Counted from the stretch's first letter, positions 1-13,497 are shown. The stretch is DNA of 64,000 bases from Polytrichum commune (GCA_950295325.1 OX485803.1:30318001-30382000), one strand, 5' to 3'. Notes: generated by a model not told the origin, from the sequence alone. A program made the numbers and translations.

Positions 1-319
1 CGTCACTTGTTATTTGGAATTACGCAATGCTACATATACTTACTTTATATCTCATATTTTAACCAAAAAAATGCTACATCGGTTCTTTGGACATTCTAGA
101 ACATCAACAACTTTGCTTGGTAAGAAAATTATATCAAGAATCAAGATACATAGCATTGTGTACCTCCAAATAGTAAGTGACGCTAAATATTGTATTTAGT
201 GTACCAGCCTACATGCCCTTGCAGTGGCGGACCCCTTAAGACATATTATTGGAGCGGGAGTGGCCCTTTCCAATTGATGAACCCGTGCTTCTTTTCAAAC
301 CTTGCATGTAGGGTTGGGA

Positions 320-700
320 CATAGAGTATGTGGGTGTTATGTGGTTCCTTCTTCATGCTCTTCAACTTCTACCAATTGGATTCACACACCAAAACTCGTT
401 TCACATTAGCAAATCTACGATGACACAATTGCAAAAAATGGATTCAAAATCAAACCTTTGCAACTTTAGTTATGGTTATCGGAAGTGCATGTTTGTTGAT
501 TTCTCAACTGGATATATAAATCCTCCCAATTGTGTTCACTATTGAGTGTAGAGTAGTTATTAATGTTTGAAGATGTAATCCAATCTCGTCAAGCATGTAT
601 TTTTGTGATATTTTCTCTTTGATCCTCATGGAACCATGTCTGATTAAGAAAACTAGCCACTTAAGACCCATCTAGGTTAGTCTACATCATAACCTTATTC
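320..700 (+). repeat. Family A dispersed repeat, long copy
   Basis: Carries GGTTATCGGAAGTGCATG, TGTTGATTTCTC, TCCTCCCAATTGTGTTCACT, TAATCCAATCTCGTC and CACTTAAGACCCATCTA. The same ordered blocks occur at about 30085-30495 and 18959-19215, and shorter versions occur through the window. No intact protein is encoded. Confidence 0.75.
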
Positions 701-724
701 AACTAAGTATAAAGGTTGGTGGGG

Positions 725-1254
725 GCCGCTTTATATTAGGGCCCATTTGGAGTAGAGCCCACTTGGACTTGAAGTGGGCCTTAACTTTAGCCCTACTTTA
801 CAAAGTGGGCCGTTGAGTGGGCCTTGCAATATAAAGTCCATAGGCCCACTTGTAGGTCCCAAATTGGAAATTCTACTTTAAAGTGGGCCTTCTAAATGGG
901 CCTAGGGACTTTATATTTATAAGGCCCAATCCACGGCCCACTTTGTCTTAAATGAATTATGCCCTTGCTTGAACTAAAGTCATAAAGTCATAAATGACTA
1001 TATGACGGAAGTTGGGTGAAGTGGGCCGTAGATGCGAAGTGGGTCTCCATAAACCCTCGACCCATTTTTTTGGCTTCGGCCCACTTTTTTCCCTCCAAAA
1101 CGCCGCCATGTCACCCGCCACGCAAGCTTTAGGAGAAGTGGGCCAACTCTCTATATAAAGCCCTTGGGCCCATGTTAGGGCCCATTTGGACAATCTAACC
1201 ACTCTCATTGGTTGATGCCTAGGGTTTGGAAATGGGCCCTAATATAAAGTGGCC
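725..1254. mobile_element. 530-bp element with inverted ends, rich in GGGCC(C)A motifs
   Basis: The left end (GCTTTATATTAGGGCCCATT after position 725) is the near-exact reverse complement of the right end (AATGGGCCCTAATATAAAG, about 1231-1249), giving inverted ends of about 25 bp. The inside repeats AAGTGGGCC and its complement many times, and no coding frame is visible. The element is flanked by a 22-bp direct repeat beginning CTAAGTATAAAGGTTGG at 703-724 and 1255-1276. It reads as a non-autonomous DNA transposon (MITE-like). A related fragment with AAATGGGACGTAGTATAAAG lies near 6645-6680. Confidence 0.7.
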
Positions 1255-1276
1255 CTAAGTATAAAGGTTGGTGGGG

Positions 1277-4200
1277 CTGGTAATATGTCAAGTTATGTGT
1301 GGGAATAATACTTCTTAGATTCTTCTCTTAGTGGTTTCAACCTGACAAACATAGAGTCTTATGGGCTAAACACATTGGCAAGTGGCCCCACAATATTCTA
1401 GCACCCGACTTTTGATTGCCACTAAAATGTACCAACCTTCCTCTAACATTTACGGAGGTTAAATGTGGACATCTCTAGGGATTGGGGGGAGGGGGGGGGG
1501 GTAGATAATAGTGGCCAATATAAAATTAGGTTGAAGGTCACCATTCATGGTCCCATTGTTGAGAAAAACCCAGGTGGGGCTAGCATGGTTGACATCCACC
1601 TCTTCTCACTTTTAGAGACTTGTCAATAAATGTGACTAACTTAGTTGGGCATATGAAACCTAAATACCCCCTCCCCCGGGTTTACCTCCCCTCAATTGGC
1701 TCGGTAATCTAGCGGTAGGTAGGTGGGGAAGTTTCACGCCCTCACCCCTAGACCCTCCCTCCTTGCCAATCTCACTCACATATAGAAGAGGTTCATCTAC
1801 ACGTTTACTTTCGTAAGAGCATTTCCCCCTCCTTCCATTTATGTGCTTTGTTATTCGTATTTTTAAAAAAATCTTATTCCATGTTCTCTTCTAAGTCACA
1901 TTTTATCATGGACAAGAAACTAGACGTTCATTCTACTTCAAGGGTACTTGAGGCGTTCCCCCTTTATGCGGGTTTTTATTGGACAAACATATACTGAGTT
2001 TTAGATATGTGCACAATGGGGTTTTTATTTCCATTTGTTGTTCCTATTGTTCATTTCTTTAATGTTTCCAATATTCTTGTCCTGTTGTTGTGCCATGGGA
2101 CCTTCTATGTGTTTAGGTAGAATAATAAAATCCCATGGCGTAGCAAAATCCTTCATTAAAAACCATGTGTCCAACATTTTCATTCTTGCTTCTTTTTTGC
2201 ACTATGGAGTCGAGCTCCCTATGTTCACTACTGACTCATGTATACATATTACAAATACTACCATGAACTTCATTTTTTGCTTAATTGGACATCATGCATA
2301 CGATTGTTTGTGATCGACAAACATGTTATTGTTATGTGCAAAGTTTTGAGATTGTTTGCAGGCTACTTCCAACTTCCACATAACATTTAATGTCGTCTCC
2401 TCCATCCCCCAACCAAATGCATGGGCCCAATTGCAAGAAGAGCACCCCCTGCCCCCTTGGAACAGAATTATGATCTTCACAAGTGCAATGCGTTCCCCAA
2501 AACATGACCCCCAGTGTTGGTCGTGCATCCCTTTGAGGTGGTTTTTCGTGTGAACTCTCCTTTCACTTCGGCGACCACTTCACCAATTCCAATGGTGCAT
2601 GCCACTTCCAAGCCCATTATGGAGCCTTCACCCTCTGGCCTCGTTTCCCCCCATATTGTCAATCTTGATTTTGAGCCCATCAAATTGGAGGACATTGGAT
2701 CCTCCTAGTCCACTACATCCCCTCAAGTTCAATTCCCAGTTCGCCTCAATGCTCTCAACGTGATATGTGTTGGTTGTTTTTCACCCGGATTGTCACCTAT
2801 TGGAACCCCGGTTGTTTCTCATATGGCTAGTCTTAAGATGGTTTATGATTGGGCCTGCCCAATCTTTCTCCACCTCACATGTTGCCAGTGCACACCCCCC
2901 CCCCCCCCCGGACGAATCAAACCCTGAATAGAACATGTTGGATGGTGTCAATGATATTTTTAAGTTGTACACATGGATAAGACCCAAATGGTGGGCTCCA
3001 TTTGCAAGAGGGTTCACATTGACAAGTTGTGTTGTGGACACACATCACAAGACAGAAAACAACAATGGTGATTAGGCATTTGTTTTGTTGCAAATGTAGT
3101 TACATGCACCCCATTGTGGCAAGTGTTTACTGCAAACATCCTTGATTCCATCTGATACCAAGGAGCAACTCAAAGCGCAAGAGCAGATGTTGGGGCCTCA
3201 AATGCATTCTACACGGATGGTCAATCTAGGATGATGTTCAAGGTGATGTGGAGGAGGCGTGTTGTATTCGGACATACTTTACATCCAAAGTGTTCACCCT
3301 CCTCATGTTGGACATCAGTATTACACACAAGGCAATACAAGCATTGAAATGTATAGATACATTTGGAATCTTCAATGGTGTCACGAGTGCCAACATTTAT
3401 GCTCGCATGCAAGTTATTCCTAAACTTGCATTTTAGGGGTTCTAGTGTTTTCTTCTTTGTCCTCTTGTTTTCGGTTCTCATATTGTTTTAAGATGCATTC
3501 ATGAATAAAGGTGCAATTGCCCTTGTTTCCCCTTCCTTCCATGTCCAAAGATTTTATATAACTTTATATTTTTGAAAAAGCATTACCAAGTTCTACGTAT
3601 TTGACAATGTAGAGTTTGCACAGTTTCTCATCACATGTGTTTGTGATTTTTGGTACAAAATTTTGTGGATTCTTGGGATTTGTCATTTTTAAAATTTGAG
3701 TTTGGATTTGTCTCCAAATTGGTGTTCTTTTTTTCCCCCGATTGTATGTTGTTCATAGACCTTCTACAAAGATGTAGCCAAAGATGGCCTTTGTTGGGAA
3801 CGCACAAATGGTGTTTCCATTGGTGTACAAGTCAAATCCGTGTCCAACTAGGCTTTGTATATGGTCAAGTTGTATGAACAAAGATTAGGATCTATTTTGT
3901 CTGATGTTGTCTACTTCAAACTGGCCATTGATGCCCGATGTCATTGGATTCGAGATGAACATGTACACATTTCCCTTTCCCTTCCACATTTCTTCACCTA
4001 TTGTGCACCTCTTCTTGATTAGGGTTTCGGTTCAATGCTATAACCTCCCCACTAGTAAAACTATTTGGTTTTAATAGGGCTCCTTGTTGCTTGCCTAGAG
4101 GGTGGATTATTTGTACCACTTACAAACTAGCGTTAGTGTGAGAGAGCATATTTCTTGAGGCATTAGCACACATAGTACACATAAGGTATATGTATTCATA

Positions 4201-6440
4201 CCCACTATTGTGTATATCTAAAAATACTATTAAGTTTTGTTGCAATAAAGGTAGATGTACAAAAAGTGGGCCTTAAGGTTTAGAGGATTAATCACAATAA
4301 ATGTGTTATGTCCTCTATTTCACATTTTCATCCATTGTTGTCATATGGTCATAGTCCTCAACGAGTCTTGTGTCCATTCTTATCAGGGTTCACATTTGGG
4401 TTGTAGGACAAACTAGAGCCCCTTCACGTGCTCATGGGCTCCCATGAGTTGTGGCTAAATTATTATGCTCGTCTCTTTGTTTGCTTGATGCGATCGTTGA
4501 ATTACATGCTATGGATAGTAGAATGTTCGATAACTTCCTAATTAGGAAGGGTACATATTTTCCTTTAATAAAGGCACATTCACTTCATGATTTATGCTTT
4601 GTATATGTAGTGGAGGCATTTATCACATTACATTGAAATCTTTATTGCTCACATCTCATATTAGGAATATGGTGTCAAATCCCATTTGTTTTGGGATTTA
4701 CTCATTGGTTTTCTGTTATTAAATTTGCATTGCTAAAAACAAATTGTGCGAGGTGTTTCCACTTTTTAAGATGATGTCATGGGTATATAGAAATACCTTA
4801 AATTAGTATACATATCTACATTTCAATCATTTTGTCATGTGTGTTCTCATCGTGTATTGGTATTTGATGTTGTATCCCCAGGTTTGCGAAGTTTTTGGAG
4901 CTCTTACTTGACTAAAGGCTTTTGTACTCTGCGTTATTGGCGAAGTTAGAAGGTAAAGAATTTGAAATGGAGATGCTCACACATGTAGCAAATAAAGAAG
5001 CCTTTCATGGAAACGGACACATTTTCAACCAACTACATAGTCAAATGGATATTGGACTACACATTGGAGATAGGACATAGTAGTTTAGACTATTCAAATG
5101 CCACAATCTTTGCTATCACATATGCTTTGTTAACAAAGGGCTAAGTTGGAGCCCTTGGTCAACACTTTTGCCCTTGGTGTTCCACCACAAAGGGCACATC
5201 GCGTGACATCATCATTTTAATCCTCATTGTGCGCAAAGACACCATTCAAAGTGTTGTGAAGCATTGGAAGGCTTTGTTTAGAGTATGCAATATACCTTTC
5301 ACATCTTGTTTAGGTTCGTCATATTCGAAGTTCAATGATGACTTTGACTTCCAATGAGTAATTTTGATTTCCATGTGTGCAAGAGCTAAACCTAGTCCTT
5401 CCATCAAATTTTCCTAGCAACGTTGAGCTCATCGTGCTTTTGTTTTTCCGGGATTATGGCACTCGGCTGGTGTTTGTTGTGAGAAATTGGCCTTCATATT
5501 GTGCATGAACAACGATGTTGTGCATTACACATATATTGTCTGTGCATGTTGAAATTTATGAGCAACACAAAAAATGCCTAATGAACCGGATAATATTGTA
5601 CATTCTATTTTTTGAGAAATGTGAGCAGATCACCCCACCATTCATGCAAGATTTGGTTTACTATAAGTAGACATGATGGTATGAAAGCTTGTCATGCCTC
5701 TAGAGAGATTCGTTCAAGAGCTTGACATGGTTGTGTTAGTTGTGGATGGTCCCACCAGGTTACATATGTTGCAAGACATACTCATGGTATTATTTTAGTT
5801 TGTTTTTGTAATTATGATTTTAGTTTATAATCTATTGCGTTCATGTGGATTGTTGTTTATCTATATTTAATGTGTGCATAACAATATGCTCTTTAGGTAC
5901 AAGTCACACTATCTTCAGACACGTAGAGGCTCTACTTTTGTAAGCATGTTCTATGCGCAATTCGACGATGTCATTAGTGATCGCATACTATAATACCATG
6001 AAGTGTTGTTGGCTATGAGCATCTTATCCTCAATTGGGTAGAGTTTCCTTTCCATGTTTAAAAATATATATTGCTAGGCGGTCTCAAGCATGTTTACCGA
6101 CTTGATTATCATGTTGAATTATGAGTTGTTATCTCTCATAGGGCATTGTACACTCTTCGCCTTAGGAGTTTGACCTCTTTGATCCCCAATCGACATCCTT
6201 CTCGTTCCACAAGTATTTTGGATTCCTAGACTTTAACCCAACTTTAAAGTCAACTTCATTTCATTGCCCGGATCAATGTGAAATATCCCTTCATTATCTC
6301 CAATTTATTTGCACCGGTACCCAATTTTTTGAGTGTCACCACCTCGTATAGGACGAATGTATGATTGTGATTAGGAGGTTTGCTATTCTCAAGGGCCAAT
6401 GTTTGTTCAAAAGAGACAAAGGGTTGGATTATTCCAATGA
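1277..6440. other. No recognisable gene; old anonymous sequence
   Basis: Only short, overlapping open frames on both strands. Homopolymers stand out: an 11-G run near 1491-1501 and a 15-C run at about 2895-2909. Between 2350 and 3050 the plus strand has a few adjoining proline/serine-rich frames that could be a decayed retroelement, but no motif supports this. Nothing else could be named. Confidence 0.5.
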
Positions 6441-6446
6441 AAGATA

Positions 6447-6518
6447 TCATTGGGACTTAGTAGCCTTGGAGTTGGGTCACCATCATTTTGGAGCAACCCA
6501 ACTCCAAGATGATGTCCC
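6447..6518. repeat. Imperfect hairpin
   Basis: TTGGGACTTAGTAGCCTTGG.. on the left pairs with ..CCAAGATGATGTCCCAA on the right, sharing the core GGAGTTGGGT/ACCCAACTCC, around a loop of about 16 bases. It is next to a fragment related to the 530-bp element at 725-1254. Confidence 0.7.
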
Positions 6519-6947
6519 AACTTCTTGGCGCCACATTTGTTGTCATGTATAAAATCGGAGCCTACGAATTTGGGCCTAATGTAAAGCCATTTTCTGTGGG
6601 ACTTTGCTCTCCACCAATCAAATTGCTTATGAAGAGTGGGACCTTTGAAATGGGACGTAGTATAAAGTGACCATAAAGTTACCCAATTCAACACCCCTTG
6701 ATGTTAGTGCTCAGTGTACAACGTGCAATCGTGCCCTAATACATGACATTGTGCAATTCTCGAAGCTCAAAACATGCCTCGCTTATACTTATTTTGGTTT
6801 GGTTTGAGTAAGTCCAAGCTTCTCTTTCAAGTCCTCAACATTTGGCCATACTTTATTCATACATCACTTCCATGATGGAATCTTCACTCAAATTTGCAAA
6901 ATGCCTCCATCCATACACAAATCTTGGACCGCTACTACATAATAACC

Positions 6948-7175
6948 GAATGCATGGTATTAATACATAATATCAATAAGGGTATCAAAGAACTCACCCA
7001 AATTGCATCAACCTTATAATACTAGACATATACTGATATTTGGTGGGTATCACAAGATGAGAAAATATTACTATACCCGAGTCATTATTTGGGTCAATAT
7101 CATCCTATAACCATATTGATACTAGGGTGATTTTACCTAGGTGTGAAGGTTTTTGGATGGTATATATACCCAATT
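6948..7175 (+). repeat. Family C dispersed repeat, copy 1
   Basis: Shares with 30748-31065 and 34796-35090 the ordered blocks TGCATGGTAT, TATCAAAGAAC, GATATTTGGTGGGTAT, TTATTATTTGGGTCAATA (variant here) and ACCATATTGATACTAGGGTG. All three copies are in the same orientation. Type of element unknown. Confidence 0.8.
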
Positions 7176-7421
7176 AATATCAAATACAAACTTATCCTCT
7201 AGTAATATTGTATGCACATGATATCCATTCATTATTCTTAATCAAACCCTTGTATTCGACTGGTGTGTGGTGAGGATTGATGAACAAAAAACATTAGGAC
7301 ACATATTCAAAGAAGTTGGACTACGTCTTCAAAATTTATTAACCACTCCACATTCATAAGCGAACGTAATTGGGAGGACATATATATTCAATCAAGGAAT
7401 TAACAAAAATGCACTTCCCAA

Positions 7422-7517
7422 AATCATATTTAAATCAAGGTTGATCCAATTTTACCAAAATAAACATCAACCTTGATTTAAATATGATTATTTTGGTTGA
7501 TGTTTACGTTGGTAAAA
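7422..7517. repeat. Overlapping inverted repeats (two alternative hairpins)
   Basis: A perfect 24-bp inverted repeat has arms 7422-7445 and 7466-7489 with a 20-base loop. A second, imperfect one pairs about 7449-7472 with about 7494-7517 (CATCAACC / GGTTGATG core). The two share 7466-7472, so only one can form at a time. Confidence 0.8.
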
Positions 7518-7519
7518 GT

Positions 7520-9285
7520 GAAATAACTTTTGACATTCACGTAACGACGGCCTTTGTGCTCGCATTGGCCGTTCAATTTAACATTTGGACTCTCTCTGAT
7601 TTTTTAGAAGTTCTTTGCATATATGTGTTTAGAAATATGGGACAATGTACATGCTCGAAATGCAAGGTAGCTAGCCTGTTGTGGTTTGCACATTTTGCCA
7701 TGAGAATTTGTGGAGGTGCTCAACTATTGAGTTTGTTCCCATCTAGTGGATCACACAAGCCATGTTGCTCATTTTCCAAGTGAGTTTGATTGGTCAAAGG
7801 CCCTTTTGGGGGTATAAAACATAGCATTTCATGTGCATTCCTTCCTTCAATCATTATAAACTTAGAATCCAAATGGTTATTCATGCCCATTTCCCCCCTC
7901 GAAATAGCTCATCTCTTATGTTTCAAAATCCTTGAGTGAAATGCACTCAAAAACACCCTTTCATAGGCTTGAAAAGTTAGGTTTTAATAAAGAGAAACTG
8001 AAAGATACCAACATGTACTTGGAAACAGTGGAATCTTGACTAGTTATCCCCCGACATTGCTCAGATGACATATAAAAGAACAACGAATGGAAAACGGACC
8101 GCTAGTTACAAATGAACCAGTTAAAGTTCAAGACTTCAAAAAAAGCACCCATCATTCTAAGAGAATCTATGAAATATACCCCATTAATGAAGATACCCCA
8201 AAAGATCACAACATGTAACCGGTTGGACTTGGACACACTACGATTTTGACCGATTATGCCCTAAATTCTCCCGGGGCATTGCGAAAGGAGGAGGTTGATA
8301 CCAGTTTTAAACTCGGAGCCTTAATTAATGCAGGTTAATTATGAGGCCATCCCAATGCAAGAGGGGGTGAGTGAGCGATCGAGGCTGGAGTTAAAACTAA
8401 AGGGCTGGTGGGACAGAAATGGAATTTGTCTGTTTGACCGGTCTTCCTTTATGTGCAATTTGGGTGCTCAAACAGTAAGAGATGTACTTTCAAATACTCC
8501 AAGGTTGAAGGAATCCAATGAACGAACCAAAAAGTAGGTTCACCATCTCAGAAGAATTAGGCTGGCAAGTTGGAAGGATTTTGAATTTTGAAAGTGTCCA
8601 TGCATGATCGCTTCCACTTTCAAAGTATACTTGTTTTTCAAACTTTGAATTTTGTGGGTTTGAGGAATCCACATATGTATGTATATATAGACACTCAAAG
8701 GCGGTGCATGCAGGTTGCACATTTTCAAGCGACTACACTGTTTAGGGTGTTTAGTGTAACACGACGGAACTCCAAATAGAAAGGGACACGAAATATCATA
8801 AGCCGTTTACTGCATTGAAACATTCCATCCCAATGGTCGTATAGTATGTGTGTTTCCCTCCATTTGGGCATTGGATTCCTTGGAGTTCATGTGGCGGGGG
8901 ACTTGGGAACCACCATGTGTTCCGCACTCGAAACTTAAAATATGACACCCCTTTGGTGGGTACCACTTTGTCAATCCAAGGGAATACAAGGAGACAACAC
9001 ACACGCTAGTAGTGGAACAATATACATATGTTTGAAAACAATCCTCATGCTAATAAGTTAGACAAACCATGAAGAAAGAAAGAAAGAAAATTGTGACATT
9101 CTTGTAATGACGTGAATGTGAGCCCATTGTCCATGCTTTGATCATGTGCGACCAAGATATAATGGCACCACAAGTCTCATGAAATGTAAAAAAATTCCCA
9201 ATGTTTTATTCATTTCTACATAGAGCCAATGAGGTTGGGACATTCACCTCTAAGGCGGATGGGTTTTAAAATGGTTGTTTTTTTT
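7520..9285. other. No recognisable gene
   Basis: Only short open frames. A block at 8205-8260 (AAAGATCACAACATG.., GGTTGGACTTGGAC) recurs in diverged form at about 11207-11265. Nothing else is identifiable. Confidence 0.5.
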
Positions 9286-9289
9286 TATA

Positions 9290-9640
9290 TCAAGCCCACC
9301 TTTCCTAAGATATGACATGCACTACTAGTACGAGATGGTTAGAAAGTCCAAATCGAGGCCATAGTCGCATTCCTCATCATTTTCAGATCTCATATTATTA
9401 AAGTGAAGATCCTCATGCTCATTAAGTGGTCATATAGGTCCCCCCCCCAATTAAATAGTTATCGTATTTTGAGCACATAGTCCAATCTCTTTCAAACACA
9501 TGTCTTTATGGTATTTGTTCTTGGATCCCGCATAACCATATACCGCTCAAAATCTAGGTGTCCGATTAAGATAAATAATCAAATTATGCATGTCTACCTT
9601 AAGTGGGACTTTGCAAAGTGGGTGTTGGGATGCATTTGTA
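9290..9640 (+). repeat. Family A/B repeat, B(-) followed by A(+)
   Basis: Module B, inverted, about 9295-9445 (AAGATATGACATGCACTACT, CATGCTCATTAAGTGGTCAT, ATAGGTCCCCCCCCC). Module A, about 9455-9580 (TTTTGAGCACATAGTCCAAT, ACACATGTCTTTATGGTATT, CTAGGTGTCCGATTAAG). It shows that A and B are normally joined through a short AT-rich spacer. Confidence 0.8.
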
Positions 9641-9659
9641 AAGCGGCCCTCGTAGTACC

Positions 9660-12075
9660 TCGATGTAGGTGTAATTTGTCAAAGGCATGACACATCGAAT
9701 TTTTTGAAGGATTGAGTGACATACATATGGAGCGATGGTATGCACACATGGGAAATGATAATAACATGGCCACATTAGGACCGGCAGTTGGCCCTCACCA
9801 ATGGGAGAGTTTCCATCTTGATAGGAGTTTATGTCTTGTATGCAATGAAATGAATAGGTGAAAGTGTAGTAAATCACATCCAGTGACGCTACTATGAGTA
9901 GGACAAAAAAACCCTTATTGCTAGTAATAACTTTTGGAAAAAGATGAACTTTCCCTATCAAGAAGGACTCCTCCTACTACAAAGGAACAACGACTGACCT
10001 TTAAAAGACACCTCTACAACTCCAATCCAATACATTGATGGGCAACTTGGATGTATTAGAGACAAAGATCATCATGCATTATGTTAATAATCTTGTCATG
10101 AACCATGTGGTTATAGTTCCATGAATCCGGGGTTCCGCGTCGGACATTTACTCTTTGAACTAAATTTAGATGTATGAACCAGAAAACATGTGGCAGGAGG
10201 TTGGCTTTAAATTCCAAAATGACAACTCATAAACTCATAAAGGCTGCAGATGCATGAAATTAGTGCAATTCAGGAATCAGATAATCTCCACAGTAGGTGT
10301 CTCTCTCCAAAAACCTTCACACTTCAAGCATCAGAAGCTTGCAACTATGTTGCTTTTTTCTTTTTTCTTTTTTTTTGGTTCACGTTGAAAAGTAGATATA
10401 GAGACCATGGTAACATTTCTACACTGATATGTGCAAATAGGTGCCTCTTCACCCCATGCAAATTTTTCTGGGTTAGGATCTAATTAGAAAACTTGTAACT
10501 TCGTTTAGTGATTTGCATAGCTATCTTAGTAAACGAAGAAAATGATGATTTTTTGTTATCATGATTTTTTTTTTGAATTAGTGGAGAATGTCGATATATT
10601 AGCGCATGGCAATCTAATTGTACAAATCAATGTAGTCAGCTTCCATGACAAGAGGAATTATAGCATATGAATGTATCTCTCATCCATCCATGTTAAGAAC
10701 CTACCATCTATAGGTTTTTAACACCAAGTTCAAGGTCGTTATATAAGTAATGTGTGTGGGTGTGGGATGTACAAAACATTACTTAGCTTAGCCATGGTCC
10801 ACAAAATGCCATGGTTAAGAGCAAGGCCAATGATTCATGCAACCGCATCTGCATCTGGGAATGGAAAAGTGACCTCCATATGGGATGCAAATGCAAACGT
10901 AGGCAACAACCTCACCTCATACTGCATCCCTTGTTCAAGCTTTACCTCAAGATAAATCCGGTTGAGGTTTTAGTGTTCAGAAAAATTACCCATCGCAAAT
11001 GAACCAATTGAGGTTTAGGAAATTTGGAAAATTATCCATCACAAGATGAAGCAGTTGAGTTTGAGAAATAACCGGTCGAGGTTTTAGGGGGTTTAGGAAG
11101 CGGTTGAGTTTGAGAAATAATCGGTCGAGGGGCCAGGGGTGAAGGAAAATACGCATCACGTAAGAGGTATTCGTGGAGAACACCTCGAATCGATGAAGAA
11201 AAACGGAAAGATCACAACATGCAGCCCCGGTTGGATTTGGACGCACTCGGATTTGGACCGAATGGTATGTATTACGACACTTTTAATGTTTGTCCGCAAT
11301 GATGACACCACACAACACACGCGCATCCAAATGAGCGAATCAACCAACCGCGCCCCTCCCCCCTATTTTGAGACACGACACCACACCGGGTGGCCCCGAG
11401 CGAGAGGCATCGTCTCGGACTCGAGGAAGGTGCCTAGATTTGGGGTATTTATTATGAATAAGAAGAAGAAGAAGAAGAAGCGGGTAAATCTCGTAGATTC
11501 CACATCATCACCATCATGATGGTCATCGTATCGGAGCCCATATTATAAGACGACTTGTAGGCGGCTAGTAGGTACACCACATGACATACGAGAAGTAATT
11601 GGGGCAAGGCCATCATTCATCATGCATGTGGATGAAGCTAGGTAGCTAACAAAGGAACGCACCCATAATAACTTAAACACTTATTATTAACTTACCTTCT
11701 TCTTATTATTCCCCACAAATAGCAAGAAGGGGGGCATGTGGAATCTAGGACTGGGGGGTTGTCTAGAATTAGTTGCACTTTAATTTGGTGGCCTTAATGT
11801 TGCAGTGAATGCGCAGCTGAGGGTGCCCTTCTTTATGACTCAAGGCGGCCTCCTAACCCTCGTTGACCGCGCTTGACCCGCCTGTCCCCATTTGCTTGCT
11901 TTCTCTCCCTCCCTCTCTCTCCCTCTCTCTCTCTACCACCAATCATGCAAATTTAGCACCCACAAACTCTTTCAAACGAGGCATTTTTTGCTTTTTACTT
12001 TTCCATTTTTTTTTGATTGGTTGGGTGAAACAAATGGGTTTCCATTGCAAGATGGGGTGAATGTTTACAACACCT
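9660..12075. other. No recognisable gene; simple repeats and a partial family D arm
   Basis: A single arm of the family D inverted repeat (TCTCTCATCCATCCATGTTA) lies at about 10673-10715. GGTTGAGTTTGAGAAATAA occurs twice near 11055 and 11100. An (AAG)n tract is at 11461-11480. A CT-rich tract occurs at about 11902-11934. No exon-like segment was recognised. Confidence 0.5.
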
Positions 12076-12079
12076 ACCA

Positions 12080-12336
12080 AGAGAGAGAGAGAGTCAGGGG
12101 GAGTGAAGGAATATAAGGGTAATGTACCTCTCATCCATTCAACATGAAAGCCCTGTAAATAGTATGTAGCCTAGAGGATATTAACTTTGTTAGTTGATTT
12201 TGACACTGAAATTTTAGCTTCAAAGGTCTTGTGTTAGTATAGTTCAAGACAATTGAGATGAATAAGCCAAAGACCTATAGGGAGTCAAGTTTTTGTGTTG
12301 GATGGATGAGAGGTACGCTCGTGTGCAATAATTTGC

Positions 12337-12391
<55 letters not shown>
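12080..12391. mobile_element. Family D MITE-like element ending in GA/CT microsatellites
   Basis: Inverted arms at about 12124-12162 (GTACCTCTCATCCATTCAAC..) and 12275-12316 (..TTGGATGGATGAGAGGTAC). Outside them the left end is a GAGA tract (from 12081) and the right end a (CT)25 tract at 12341-12391, so the simple repeats are themselves complementary. A second copy is at 30511-30739. No coding capacity. Confidence 0.75.
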
Positions 12392-12393
<2 letters not shown>

Positions 12394-12394
12394 G

Positions 12395-13335
12395 GGGACA
12401 ATGGAGGGTGAAAACTCTAATTACTATTGTGGATCCCGGAGGGTTGTTATTTTGAGCTAAATTAGCTCTTAAATTGGAATCAAAGAGTTTGACTTAATCT
12501 AGTGCGATCAAATTGGGGTGAATCAACAATGGACCCATAGGGGGTTGGTTTTTACTATCACTTGCTTGAGAGGGGTCATGAATCCAAATAGGCAAGATGC
12601 TACAAATACAAGGGTGAATGTTCATAACACATGCTGTAAGCTCAAGCTAGAAGCCCACCTCTTTGAGTTGCCCCCCCTGCCAATGTTAGCGAAGGTGATA
12701 ATGTTGTCCATTATATTAGAGCATATATACTTCTTCTTTAAGACGAGTTAACCCTATAATTAGCATAAGAGTGTATGAATTAGGTTGTGCTCAATTGAGA
12801 TAAGTTAACTTATGGGGTTCATGTCTTACTAGATTCAGGTCTTTACCTCAATGATACTGGTGGGGGGCCAACTCAAAGAGATGGGTGTCTAGCCTTGGCC
12901 CTAGCGTGAGTGTCTAGTCCCGCCCCTTTGGTACGTGTTTGGAACCAAAATCGAATACAATGGGGATATTGCAAGCCCAATAAGAAGCCGGCTTCATCTT
13001 CTAGTGCCCTCTCTATGTGATTTAGACCATCTCCATCCAGGCTCATCCTTTGTGTTTATTATTCCAATGCTCTAGCACCACAATTGTTAGAGCACCAATG
13101 TGGTCTTCCCATACTTAACGTGGAATGTCAAAATGCTTCAAAGACCTCTCTATGCCACGGGAGGAATGCATGGCACACTTATTCATGAAAAATTGCAACT
13201 GCTTTGAAATGATCAACGATTGTAGTCGAGATGGAAAAAACTATGCGAAGACATATCAAATAGTTTTCCTTCTCTTGAAGTGATCACATTGGCCTTCTCA
13301 ATTGTGTCAACCATTGAATGTAGAATGTTGTGTGT
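12395..13335. other. No recognisable gene
   Basis: Short open frames only. A weak family A(+) fragment (AGCCCAATCTCATTGTAACA) follows at about 13340-13430. Confidence 0.5.
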
Positions 13336-13439
13336 GTTGGGAGCACCTAGCCCAATCTCATTGTAACATGCATTTTGATGTTTGTTCATAACAAATATTT
13401 TTGACATTTACCACCTAAATATAGACATTTGATTACTAG

Positions 13440-13497
13440 AATTGTTCTATCTTTGATTGGTGTGCCATGTGACCAAACAATCAAAGGTAGAACAATT
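13440..13497. repeat. Short hairpin
   Basis: Arms 13440-13459 (AATTGTTCTATCTTTGATTG) and 13478-13497 pair with one mismatch around an 18-base loop. Confidence 0.85.

Noticed and set aside
2350-3050. Possible gag-like retroelement remnant
   Set aside because: Adjacent proline-rich frames, but no zinc knuckle, protease or long terminal repeat could be found.
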